Shown: one piece after another, positions 8,727 through 17,239 of the stretch | Layout of the letters: every line of letters begins with the position of its first letter | Numbering within the stretch: the stretch's first letter is position 1 | From: Microbacterium gallinarum | GTDB taxonomy: Bacteria; Actinomycetota; Actinomycetes; Actinomycetales; Microbacteriaceae | Assembly (NCBI RefSeq): GCF_014837165.1 | Contig: NZ_JACSPM010000005.1 | Span: 1-64,000 of the forward strand | DNA length: 64,000 nt | Direction of reading: 5' to 3' | Made by a program: the position numbers and the translations under genes | Notes under the pieces: model-generated | The model's database searches: none | What the model was told of the DNA's origin: nothing | What the model saw: the letters and a program-made list of their open reading frames with translations, nothing else

Positions 8727-10051
8727 GAATCAGCACCTCTCGGAACGAGCTCGAACGTCCTGCCGCCGATCTGCACGGTCCAGCCCACGGGGACGCGCAT
8801 GCGCTCCCCTGCCGGAACGTCGACGACGTCTCCGCCGGGCGACAGCAGCTGCGTGCCGTTGCGCGAGCCGCGATCGCCGACCCACACCCCCTCGGCGTCC
8901 TGCCCGAACGCCGCGTGCGTCTTCGACATGAGTCGCTGCGGGTCGTCGAGCCGCACCACGGCGTCGGCGGTCTCACCCGCGGCGGGCTCCGGGTCGCGGC
9001 CGATGAGTCCCAGCACGGGAACCCGGAGCACCGAGCCGTCGTCGAAGCGGATCATGGCCTGCGCCCGGCGCAGCCCGGCGGCCGGCGCGGCGCCTGCCGC
9101 CTGCACGACCTCGGCCGGCGTCGGCGCAGCCGGGGCAGTGGCCGAGGTCCGTGCCGGAGCCGGCGTGGCTGCCGGGATGGCGGATGCCGCGGCGGGCGCT
9201 GCAACGGCAGCGGCGTCGGCCGCCGGGGGCGCGAAGCTCAGCGCCGCGGGGGCGAAGCTCTGCGCCGTCGGGGCGGCAGGCGGGGAATCCGCTCCGGGCA
9301 CGCCGTCGATGACGCTGTCGTCGCCCGGCGCGGCGAGCGCCCACTGCGCCCCGGTGCCGCCGGGGCCCACGACGCCGGCGCGCGAACGCGCGTCGGGGAT
9401 GCGCAGGGACGACTCCGCCGGGGCACCGCTCGCCATCGACGGCAGCTCCTCGGTGTCGTCGGGGCGACCGCGCAGCGCTCGGCGCGCGTGGCGGAGCGCC
9501 TTGGCGTCGAACGGGTCGAGCCCCGCGCGCGCGTCGATGACCCAGCATCCGCCGATGCGGTCCAGGATGCTGCGCCCCCTCCGCTGCGGGTCGGCGAGGC
9601 TCGACGCGAACAGCACGGCGGGGCCGATGACGACCAGCACGAGCGTGCTCGCCGCCAGGACGAGGGCGCGCAGCACCACTCGCCAGAAGCCCGGACGACC
9701 GAGGTCGGTCGCCGAGATCGAGCGAAGGCGCAGCGCGGCCTTGCCGGTCGTCACGCCCCGTCGGCCGTGGAGGATCAGCTGGATCAGGACGAAGAGGCCG
9801 GAGAGGAACCAGCCGCCTGCGATGAGGAGAAGGACCAGCAGTGAGGTGTCGCCCAGGGCCAGCATGACCATGCCGGCGATGAGCGGCGCCGCCAGGACCA
9901 GCCAGATGGCCACGTCGATCGTGAACGCGAGCGAGCGGTAGCCGAGCCCGGCCGGCACGATCCCGAGCATCGCCGCCGTCTCGGGCGCGACGGGGCTGTC
10001 GTCGAGGGGCTCGTCCCGCGTGAGGCGGGCGGGAGCGGCAGTGTCGGTCAT
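8723..10051 (-). CDS. RDD-family membrane protein with C-terminal FHA domain (442 aa)
   Basis: The N-terminal ~170 residues contain an RDD-type membrane region (AGLGYRSLAFTIDVAIWL, several helices, GRRGVTTGKAALRLR). An Ala/Pro-rich linker follows (about 215-325). A complete FHA domain lies at about 345-435 (LIGRDPEP, MSKTHAAFG, GSRNGTQLL). The ATG at 10049-10051 is preferred over one six bases upstream because TGAGG lies at correct distance. The gene overlaps the ATPase gene by 4 bp and follows the Thr-repeat protein by 26 bp. The FHA domain should bind phosphothreonine, which would place this protein as a membrane adaptor between a phosphorylated partner and the ATPase. Confidence 0.88.
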   Translation of the reverse strand: MTDTAAPARLTRDEPLDDSPVAPETAAMLGIVPAGLGYRSLAFTIDVAIWLVLAAPLIAGMVMLALGDTSLLVLLLIAGGWFLSGLFVLIQLILHGRRGVTTGKAALRLRSISATDLGRPGFWRVVLRALVLAASTLVLVVIGPAVLFASSLADPQRRGRSILDRIGGCWVIDARAGLDPFDAKALRHARRALRGRPDDTEELPSMASGAPAESSLRIPDARSRAGVVGPGGTGAQWALAAPGDDSVIDGVPGADSPPAAPTAQSFAPAALSFAPPAADAAAVAAPAAASAIPAATPAPARTSATAPAAPTPAEVVQAAGAAPAAGLRRAQAMIRFDDGSVLRVPVLGLIGRDPEPAAGETADAVVRLDDPQRLMSKTHAAFGQDAEGVWVGDRGSRNGTQLLSPGGDVVDVPAGERMRVPVGWTVQIGGRTFELVPRGADS

Positions 10052-10077
10052 CGTCATCCTCAGGTCACCGGTCGCCG

Positions 10078-10869
10078 TCAGGTCAGCAGGAGCACGAGCG
10101 CAGCCGCAGATCCGAGCACCACGGCCGCCGCGGCGAGCACGACGACGAGCATGCGCCGTCGGTCGCGGGCTCGTGCCGCACGCTCCACACTCTCATGATC
10201 CGGGACGGGGCCCGTGCGCTGGACGTCCGGAGGACGCACCGGCGCCGGCCCGCGGACGGCGGTCACCGGGGGAACCGGACGCGGCGGGACGGGGGCGCGG
10301 AGCGCGTCGACGTCGGGGACGCGTGCGTTCCGCGCGCCGGGCGCGGCGCCGACGGCACTCGGCCCACGACGGGCGTCGCCCGACGCGGCCAGCGGACGCA
10401 GCAGGGTCTCCTCGACCTCCGGCGCGGTGTCGGTCGCCGCGGCGGACCGGCGCGAGAGCACGGTGTCGTCGTCCGCGACCGCAGGCTCGGCCGGGACGCG
10501 GGCGCGAGCTGAGGGGATCGTGTCGTCCGGCGTGTCCGGCCCATCGGGGTCGGACTCGCCGCGACGGCGCACCGACACCACGGTCTCGTCATCGGGCTCC
10601 GGCGCACCGCCCCGACGCGCCGAGATCTCCGTGGCGTCGTCGACCGGGTCGGACTCGCCGCGACGGCGCACCGACATCACGGTCTCCTCACCGACCGGGT
10701 CCGGCGCGCCACGGCGTCGCGCGGAGATCACCGTCGCCTCGTCGACCGGCTCGGCGGCGGCCCGCCTGCGGGCGCCGATCACCGTCGCCTCGTCGACGGC
10801 GTCATCGTCGCCGGGCAGGGCGGGATCCGCCCCGGGACCGGGTGGGTTCGCGGGGTCGACCGGCGTCAT
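10078..10869 (-). CDS. Tail-anchored protein with eight acidic-Thr repeats, putative FHA docking scaffold (263 aa)
   Basis: The first ~160 residues are a disordered repeat region. Eight acidic-Thr motifs occur with Thr at 29, 46, 63, 80, 96, 117, 136 and 155. The best copies read DEATVIGARRR and DEATVISARRR; later copies drift (EETVMSVRRR, DETVVSVRRR, DDTVLSRR). A Pro-rich linker follows, and a single transmembrane helix (about 240-262) ends the protein, so the repeats face the cytosol. The same DETVI motif precedes the FHA domain of the neighbouring 496-residue protein. FHA domains bind pThr, often with a hydrophobic residue at +3. I infer a multivalent kinase substrate and FHA platform. The ATG at 10869 overlaps the upstream stop (ATGA). 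Confidence 0.85.
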   Translation of the reverse strand: MTPVDPANPPGPGADPALPGDDDAVDEATVIGARRRAAAEPVDEATVISARRRGAPDPVGEETVMSVRRRGESDPVDDATEISARRGGAPEPDDETVVSVRRRGESDPDGPDTPDDTIPSARARVPAEPAVADDDTVLSRRSAAATDTAPEVEETLLRPLAASGDARRGPSAVGAAPGARNARVPDVDALRAPVPPRPVPPVTAVRGPAPVRPPDVQRTGPVPDHESVERAARARDRRRMLVVVLAAAAVVLGSAAALVLLLT

Positions 10870-12356
10870 CGGCTCGAATCGTCGGCCAGCAGCCGCAGTT
10901 CGGCGTCGCCGAGCAGCAGCCGAGCCGGAGCACGGTGCGCGGCGCCGGGCGGGATCTCGCGCTCGGCGCCATCGGACGCGATGAGGATCGTGCCGTTGGT
11001 CGAGTGCAGATCGGTCACCGACCACTCGTCGCCGTTGCGCTCCAGACGCATGTGCGTCTTCGACACCGTGCCGTCATCGATCACGACGAGCTGCGCATCC
11101 GGATACGCGGTGCTCGGCGCCGGTCGGCGACCGACGAGCACGATGTCGGCGGTGAGCTCGACCAGACCGCCCGAGGGCACCACGATCGACCACTTCGCCT
11201 TCCGGCGGTTCGCGATGACGGTCTCGTCGACGCCGTCCGGGATCTCGGGCAGCACATGCTGAGCCGAGACCGACGCGCGCGCCGACCGCGGGGTGCCGGC
11301 ATCCGGTGCACCCACCACGGCGGACACCTCGCCGGATGCCTCCGGGAAGGCGTCGCCCTCGGGCAGCGGTGACCGCGCCGGAGCCCACGGCTCGACATCG
11401 GGGGCCGGCTGCGCCGCGGGCACCCGAGTGACCGCCGGACGCACGTCGGACTCCTCGTCGGGACGTTCGGCGGCGACGCCGGGGACCGCGGCGATCGGGT
11501 GCGGGGCGCCGCTGACGGCCGCCGTGACCTCTCCGGTCAGCTCGACGACGGCGCCGAGGTCGAAGCCGCCCCAGTTCTGGTTGGCGCGCGCAGACGACGC
11601 GGGGGCGGGTGCGGACTCCTCGTCGAGCACCGGCGACGGGTCGGCCGGTCGGTGGGGTGCGCCGGGGTGTGAGGGCTCGGTGAAGTCGAAGGATGCCGGG
11701 GGCACGGGCCGAGACGCGCCGGTCACCGGCACGAAGGAGATCGGCTCCTCCGCGGCCGCGGCCGCGGAGGCGGGTGCCGTGCGGGGCGTGTCCGCTGCAG
11801 GAGCGGGCGGCACAGGTGGTACGGGCGGAGCGGGACGCATCGTGGCCGGCGCGGCGGGGGCCCATGCGTTGCCGGCGGGCGCGGCGCCGGGCAGCGGCGG
11901 AGGCGCGCCGGCGTCCGCCGGAGAGGAGCCGGGAACCCGGGCGTCGGTGTGCGCGGTGGAGCGGCGCACCCCCGCGGCGGGCTCGGCGCCGACCCAGCGG
12001 GCCGAACCGAATCCGAGGACCGTGGCCCAGACCGGGAAGAGGAGCGCGGCGAGCACGGTCATCCCGACGCCGTGCCCGAACGCGACGTTGACGCGGTAGC
12101 AGGCGATCACGACGACGACCCACAGCGCGATGCCGCCCAGCACCGGGACGAGGGCCATCAGCACGAGCCAGGGCGAGAGACCCCCGAGCTGGAGCAGCAC
12201 GATCACGTTGAGGACCGGAACCCACGCCTTCCAGGTTTCCTCGCCCGACTTGCGGAACACGGCGGAGAGCGCGAGCGCGGTCCAGACGTAGACGGCGGCG
12301 ACCGCGAGCAGCGAGATCAGGATCCCGGCGACGGTGGCGGATGCTTCGGCATTCAT
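10866..12356 (-). CDS. Membrane protein with long linker and C-terminal FHA domain (496 aa)
   Basis: About four transmembrane helices occupy residues 8-125, in the style of the DUF5684 membrane family (KSGEETWKAWVPVLNVIVLL). A ~240-residue disordered Pro/Ala linker follows. The C-terminus is an FHA domain at about 390-490 (LVGRRPAPS, VSKTHMRLE, HSTNGT). Just before it is the motif DETVIANRRK with Thr379, the arrangement seen in GarA/OdhI-type proteins, where a phosphothreonine N-terminal to an FHA domain binds intramolecularly. The gene overlaps both neighbours by 4 bp. It is a strong candidate for a kinase-controlled membrane adaptor of the secretion ATPase. Confidence 0.87.
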   Translation of the reverse strand: MNAEASATVAGILISLLAVAAVYVWTALALSAVFRKSGEETWKAWVPVLNVIVLLQLGGLSPWLVLMALVPVLGGIALWVVVVIACYRVNVAFGHGVGMTVLAALLFPVWATVLGFGSARWVGAEPAAGVRRSTAHTDARVPGSSPADAGAPPPLPGAAPAGNAWAPAAPATMRPAPPVPPVPPAPAADTPRTAPASAAAAAEEPISFVPVTGASRPVPPASFDFTEPSHPGAPHRPADPSPVLDEESAPAPASSARANQNWGGFDLGAVVELTGEVTAAVSGAPHPIAAVPGVAAERPDEESDVRPAVTRVPAAQPAPDVEPWAPARSPLPEGDAFPEASGEVSAVVGAPDAGTPRSARASVSAQHVLPEIPDGVDETVIANRRKAKWSIVVPSGGLVELTADIVLVGRRPAPSTAYPDAQLVVIDDGTVSKTHMRLERNGDEWSVTDLHSTNGTILIASDGAEREIPPGAAHRAPARLLLGDAELRLLADDSSR

Positions 12357-14872
12357 GGCATCGGGCGCGCGGGCTGGACGACCCGGCGCCTCCCCCTCTC
12401 GGCGAAACGCGTGCGGGCACCCGGGGCGGGTGCGAGGTGTCGGACGAACGATCTCAACGATACGGTCACGGCAAGCCCTCTCCAGAACCCTCGCTCCTTC
12501 GCGAGGCGGCGACGCTCCTCGTCGACCGCCCGCCAGTACTGCGCGGCGTCGGCGTCCGTCTCATCTGCGGACGAGAATACGGCGCGATCGGCGGTGTCGG
12601 CGAGTTGCAGCCCCGTGTCGGAGCCGAAGTCGCTCGCGAGCTCCCGGCGGGTGTGCGTGCGCGGCGCCTCGCAGCCGGCGTCGAGGGCGGCGTCCACATA
12701 CTCCTCCCAGCCCCCGGCGATGCGGGCCGCGGGAGAGGATGCGCGGCGCCGTCCGCGTCGGCGCGCCGCCTTCGCCGCGATGACGACGAGGAACGGCCCG
12801 AGCGCGAGCCCGAGGATCAGCAGCGCCACGCCGGAGGTGCGCAGGATCGGCCACAGCCACGCGAGGTCGAGCCCGGCGTCGTCGGCGGCGGGATCGCCCG
12901 AGGCCGAGTCCTCCTGGAGCGGATCGGGGGGCAGCACCTCCTCCACGGTGTCGGGCAGCACCTCGGTGACGATCTCCGGGTCGCGCTGCTCCGTCACGTC
13001 GAGGCTGGGCGACTCGGCCCATTGCGGGGTGACGTCGACCGTCACCCAGTCCCCCTCGGCCGACTGCACCTCGGTCCAGGCCGACAGGTCTCGCGCCCGG
13101 CACACGCCGTCGTCGCACGACGCGAGACCCGGCTGGGGCTCGCCGATGCGGGCGCCGAGCACGACCCTCGACGGGAACCCGAGTTCGCGGGCGATCAGCG
13201 CGACGGCGACGGCGAACTGCTCGTCGTCGCCGACGGCGGCGACGTAGTTGCCGGAGGCCTGCGCGCGCGGGTCGTCCTCGCGCTCGAGCAGCCGGTCGAA
13301 CATCGCGTCGATGCGGGCGAGCGAGTGCCCCGACGCGCTCGGCTGGAACGTGTAGTCGGGCAGCTGCTCGGCCCACACCGGGAGCGGCTCGCCGGGACCT
13401 CCCCTGAGACCGTGGCTGAGGTAGCCGCGCTCCCGCAGCAGCGCGACGAGGTCTGCGAGAGCTGCGCCCCCGGTGCCCGAGACGTGGTTCTCGACCCACG
13501 CGCGCAGGCTGTCCGGCGCGGCGACGTCGCCCGCGGTCGCACCCGGGGCCTCCAGCTCCGCCAGGGCGGGGACCTCCGGGTCGACGCCGTAGGCGGTGTA
13601 GCGGTCGCCGGGAGCGAGCCCGCCGCCGGCCGTCTGCACGCCGGCGGACGCGGCGGCGTTGTAGTAGAAGCGGTCGGCGAGCGACGCGGCGCGCGGACCC
13701 TCGAACGCGACGCCTGACAGCCGCCCGGCGGTCGGCATCCAGATCCCGCCCAGCGTCTCGATCTCCACCGTGGCTTCGACCGGCGTGCCGGGTCCGGCAT
13801 CGAGCGACGAGGGCACGCGCACGAAGCGTCCGGCGTCCGCCGCCCCCTCCCCACCGCTGCGGAACACCTCGCCGTCGTAGGTGTCGAGGGTGGCGACCCG
13901 CACGCGCTCCGGCGTCGCGGCGTCCGCGGTCACCGTGAAGAGCACCTGCTGCACGCGGTCGTCCTCGAACAGCGCGCGGTACTCGGCGAGCGGGCTCACG
14001 GCTGCGGAGAGGTCGACCTCGGGTCCGACCGCGGTGCGCAGCACCTCGCGTTCCGCTCCGCGCGCGGCGAACGGCACGACGCCCACGGCGAGCACCAGCG
14101 CCGCCGCGACCATCCCCGCGCCGAGCGCCGTGCGCCGCCGGTCGGCCCGCGACGGGCGACGCGAGATGCGGACGCCGCTCGACGCCGCGGCGCGCTGCAG
14201 CGCGCGAAGGCGCTCGTCGTGCGTGCGCCAGGCCAGCCACAGCAGGCACGACAGCAGGCTCAGCGCGCCGAGTGCGGTCTCGGCCGGGGCGTACAGCGTG
14301 ACCGGCCCCATCTCGAGGGGGGCGCTCACCGTCGTGCGTCCGAAGAACAGCCCGAACGAGACCATCCCGAGCGCGACGGGGACGGCCAGGTAGGCGATGC
14401 GATCTTCGCGCCACGCGAGCAGCAGCAGGAGGCAGGTCCCCGCGAGGAAGACGATCAGCGCCGGAACGAGGAGGTTGCGGTACGAGCCGACGGGCAGCTC
14501 GACGGTGACGAGGTCCTTCCAGCCCAGCAGCGCCCCCGACGCGAGGTCGCTGAACCCGCGCAGGAGGTCGTTCGGCCCGCCGAGACGCGACGGCACCGCC
14601 AGCGGGACGCCGAGGACGAGGAAGGCGCCGGCCAGCGCGCCGGCGACGATCCAGCCGCTCCACCGCAGTCGTGCGGCCACCGCCGCGAGCGTGGCGGCGA
14701 TCGAGACCGCGACGGCGACCAGCAGCCCGAACGCGGCCGAGTGGTAGATCGGCCACGCGGCCGCCGCTGCCACACCGACGACCACGAGGGCGAACAGGCT
14801 CCCGACGACGATGCGCGGAACGAGCACCGGTCGCCGCTCGGCCGCGGTCGCGGCATCCCGATTCGCACTCAT
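12353..14872 (-). CDS. TgpA-like membrane protein with probably inactive transglutaminase fold (839 aa)
   Basis: About seven N-terminal membrane helices are followed by a large extracytoplasmic region, another helix near 660-685 and a charged cytosolic tail. The transglutaminase-core segment is at about 530-610 (NYVAAVGDDEQFAVAVALIA, then LSAWTEVQ and VDVTPQW). In active members the first motif contains Cys (CxDFA) and the second is HAW. Here these positions read DEQFA and SAW, so the Cys and His of the triad appear absent. Members of this family commonly sit with MoxR and DUF58 genes, as here. A structural or binding role is more likely than catalysis. It overlaps DUF58 upstream and the FHA gene downstream by 4 bp each. 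Confidence 0.85.
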   Translation of the reverse strand: MSANRDAATAAERRPVLVPRIVVGSLFALVVVGVAAAAAWPIYHSAAFGLLVAVAVSIAATLAAVAARLRWSGWIVAGALAGAFLVLGVPLAVPSRLGGPNDLLRGFSDLASGALLGWKDLVTVELPVGSYRNLLVPALIVFLAGTCLLLLLAWREDRIAYLAVPVALGMVSFGLFFGRTTVSAPLEMGPVTLYAPAETALGALSLLSCLLWLAWRTHDERLRALQRAAASSGVRISRRPSRADRRRTALGAGMVAAALVLAVGVVPFAARGAEREVLRTAVGPEVDLSAAVSPLAEYRALFEDDRVQQVLFTVTADAATPERVRVATLDTYDGEVFRSGGEGAADAGRFVRVPSSLDAGPGTPVEATVEIETLGGIWMPTAGRLSGVAFEGPRAASLADRFYYNAAASAGVQTAGGGLAPGDRYTAYGVDPEVPALAELEAPGATAGDVAAPDSLRAWVENHVSGTGGAALADLVALLRERGYLSHGLRGGPGEPLPVWAEQLPDYTFQPSASGHSLARIDAMFDRLLEREDDPRAQASGNYVAAVGDDEQFAVAVALIARELGFPSRVVLGARIGEPQPGLASCDDGVCRARDLSAWTEVQSAEGDWVTVDVTPQWAESPSLDVTEQRDPEIVTEVLPDTVEEVLPPDPLQEDSASGDPAADDAGLDLAWLWPILRTSGVALLILGLALGPFLVVIAAKAARRRGRRRASSPAARIAGGWEEYVDAALDAGCEAPRTHTRRELASDFGSDTGLQLADTADRAVFSSADETDADAAQYWRAVDEERRRLAKERGFWRGLAVTVSLRSFVRHLAPAPGARTRFAERGRRRVVQPARPMP

Positions 14873-16242
14873 GCCGTCGCTCCGCGCAGAAGGAGACCCG
14901 ACAGGTCGTCGAGGGTGCCGACGGTGAGGACGGTCAGCGCCGAGAGCGGCTGCATCCGCGGATGCGCGCGCTCGTCGCAGATCACCGCGACGACGCTGGT
15001 GTCCGCCGAGAAGGCGAGGGCGGCCTGCTGCAGCCGCGTGAGGGTGATGCGGGACCCGACGACGACGAAGGCGATCGACAGGCGGTCGCCCGACTCGGCG
15101 GTGAGCCGGCAGACGTCGGCGATGGGCATGGTGCTCTCGAGCGTCGACACACCGCTGAACCCGTCGAGCATGGGGCGCGGGGAGCCGGCCGGGATGTGCC
15201 GGATCGCCCGCAGGCGACCACGGACCACGCGCGGGATCTCCGACCCGGTGACGATCTCGACGTCGCGCGCGTCGCGGACCGCGCGCAGGCCGAGCGAGGC
15301 GGCGCACGAGACCGCCAGCTCGAACTCGTCGGGATCGGCGTACTCGTGCTCGGCGACGCCCAGCACGACCGCCATGCGCGAGCGCCGCGACTCCTCGTAC
15401 TGGCGCACCATCAGCCGCCCGGTCTTGGCGGTCGACTTCCAGTGGATCTGGCGGCGGGAGTCTCCGGGCGCATACTCGCGGATCGCGTGGAACGACATGT
15501 CGGAGTCGACGAGCCGGCGGGTCGGGCTGCCCTCGAGATCGCGGATCAGGCCGGCGCTCGTGGAGGGGAGGGAGGTCGTGCGGGGGTGCACGTAGACGTC
15601 GTGCACGTCCTCGAACGCGTGCTCGCGGCGCAGCAGGCCGATGGGGTCGCTGCGCACGGTCGTCGCGGGTCCGACGGTCACGATGCCGCGACGCAGGCCG
15701 GGGATGTCGAGGGGCTGCGAGACGGTGTGGCCGGGGCGCAGCAGCGGCACGCCGAACTCCACGAGACCCGCGCCGACGGGGATGTCGAGGCGACCCGGCA
15801 GGGCGATGCGATGGCCGTCGTTGCGCACGACGATCTCGCCGGTGACGCCGTCGCCGGCCACGACCCGCTCATGCGTGAGCGACAGGTCGACGTCGTACGA
15901 GCGTGCCCCGAAGAGGAAGGGGACGGATGCCGCGACCAGCACGAGCGCGGCGGCGCCCGCCACCATCCACTCCACCCAGCCGAAGACGATGCCCAGTGCG
16001 AGTCCCGCCGTCGCGGCGAGCACGACCAGCACCCCGGCCGGCCGGATCGTGCGCGCGGCCCACCCGGCCGCCGCCGCGATCCCGCGGGTGAGGGCTGTCC
16101 ACGCGCCGACGAACCACACCACGACACCCACGAGGGCGCGCGACCGGCCGTCCGACGCCACCGACGTGGCGGTGACCGTCGTGCGGCCCGACGACCCCGT
16201 CGAGACGGAGGTGCGGGTGAGGCGGGACTCGGTCAGGCTCAT
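14869..16242 (-). CDS. DUF58 domain membrane protein (457 aa)
   Basis: Two hydrophobic helices near residues 70-110 precede a beta-rich segment. The DUF58 signature follows at about 250-290 (SDMSFHAIREYAPGD, RQIHWKSTAK, MVRQYEES). A C-terminal VWA-like alpha/beta fold follows. DUF58 proteins are habitual partners of MoxR AAA+ ATPases, here encoded immediately upstream with a 4-bp overlap. The pair is thought to work as a chaperone or activation module; in this cluster it probably helps assemble or remodel the secretion apparatus, which is inference from context. Confidence 0.9.
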   Translation of the reverse strand: MSLTESRLTRTSVSTGSSGRTTVTATSVASDGRSRALVGVVVWFVGAWTALTRGIAAAAGWAARTIRPAGVLVVLAATAGLALGIVFGWVEWMVAGAAALVLVAASVPFLFGARSYDVDLSLTHERVVAGDGVTGEIVVRNDGHRIALPGRLDIPVGAGLVEFGVPLLRPGHTVSQPLDIPGLRRGIVTVGPATTVRSDPIGLLRREHAFEDVHDVYVHPRTTSLPSTSAGLIRDLEGSPTRRLVDSDMSFHAIREYAPGDSRRQIHWKSTAKTGRLMVRQYEESRRSRMAVVLGVAEHEYADPDEFELAVSCAASLGLRAVRDARDVEIVTGSEIPRVVRGRLRAIRHIPAGSPRPMLDGFSGVSTLESTMPIADVCRLTAESGDRLSIAFVVVGSRITLTRLQQAALAFSADTSVVAVICDERAHPRMQPLSALTVLTVGTLDDLSGLLLRGATA

Positions 16243-17204
16243 ACGGCCTCGCGGCGACTGGGCGGTGCGACGTCGAGCAGAACCTGGCCGATCACGGCCT
16301 CCTGCGTGACGCCGTCGAACTCGGCCTCGGGGTGGAGGATCAGACGGTGCGAGAGCACGGGCACGGCGAGCGCCTTGACGTCGTCGGGCGTCGCGTAGGT
16401 GCGTCCCTGCGACACCGCGCGCGTGCGGGTGGCCCGCGTGAGGGCGAGGGCGCCGCGGATGCTGACACCCAGCCGCACCTCGTCGGCCGACCGGGTGCTG
16501 TCGACGAGCCGGGCGATGTAGTCGAGCACGAGGGCGTCGACGTAGACCTGGGCTGCGAGGTCGGCCATGCCCACGAGCGCCTGCGGGGTGATGATCGGCG
16601 CGAGGTCGGCCGTCGCGACCGCGGCGCCGTCGAGGATGCGCACGGTGGCGGCGTGGTCGGGGTAGCCGAGGGAGGTGCGCATCATGAAGCGGTCGAGCTG
16701 CGCCTCGGGCAGGCGGTAGGTTCCGGCCTGCTCCACCGGGTTCTGCGTCGCCAGCACGAGGAACGGCACACCCACCTGGCGGGTGACGCCGTCGATCGTC
16801 ACGCGGCCCTCCTCCATCACCTCGAGCAGCGCCGACTGCGTCTTGGGGCTCGCGCGGTTGATCTCGTCGGCGAGCACGATGTTGGCGAAGATCGGGCCCG
16901 CGTGGAACTCGAACACGCCCTCCTTCTGGTCGTACACGCTGATGCCGGTGATGTCGCCGGGCAGCAGGTCGGGCGTGAACTGGATGCGCGTGTTCGTCCC
17001 CTGCACCGACTGCCCCATCGCCCGCGCGAGCGACGTCTTGCCCGTGCCGGGGACGTCCTCGAGCAGCACGTGACCCTCGCTGAGCATGGCGGTCAGGACG
17101 AGCTCGACCGTGTGGCGCTTGCCGAGCACGGCGCGCTCCACGTTGTCGGCGAGCTGCCCGAACGTCTGGGCGAACCAGGTCGCCTGCTCCTGCGTGATCG
17201 TCAT
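16239..17204 (-). CDS. MoxR-family AAA+ ATPase (321 aa)
   Basis: It has typical MoxR length and motifs. Walker A is LLEDVPGTGKTSLARA (about 47-62), Walker B is NIVLADEINRA (about 109-119), sensor 1 is VLATQNPVEQAGTY (about 150-163), and a helical C-terminal lid follows. The ATG at 17202-17204 is preceded by GAGGA at six bases. It lies 35 bp behind the giant surface-protein gene and overlaps the DUF58 gene by 4 bp, forming the classical MoxR-DUF58-transglutaminase trio inside this secretion cluster. Confidence 0.95.
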   Translation of the reverse strand: MTITQEQATWFAQTFGQLADNVERAVLGKRHTVELVLTAMLSEGHVLLEDVPGTGKTSLARAMGQSVQGTNTRIQFTPDLLPGDITGISVYDQKEGVFEFHAGPIFANIVLADEINRASPKTQSALLEVMEEGRVTIDGVTRQVGVPFLVLATQNPVEQAGTYRLPEAQLDRFMMRTSLGYPDHAATVRILDGAAVATADLAPIITPQALVGMADLAAQVYVDALVLDYIARLVDSTRSADEVRLGVSIRGALALTRATRTRAVSQGRTYATPDDVKALAVPVLSHRLILHPEAEFDGVTQEAVIGQVLLDVAPPSRREAV

Positions 17205-17239
17205 GTGTCGTCCTCGTTCATCTGGCTGGGTCGAAGGGG

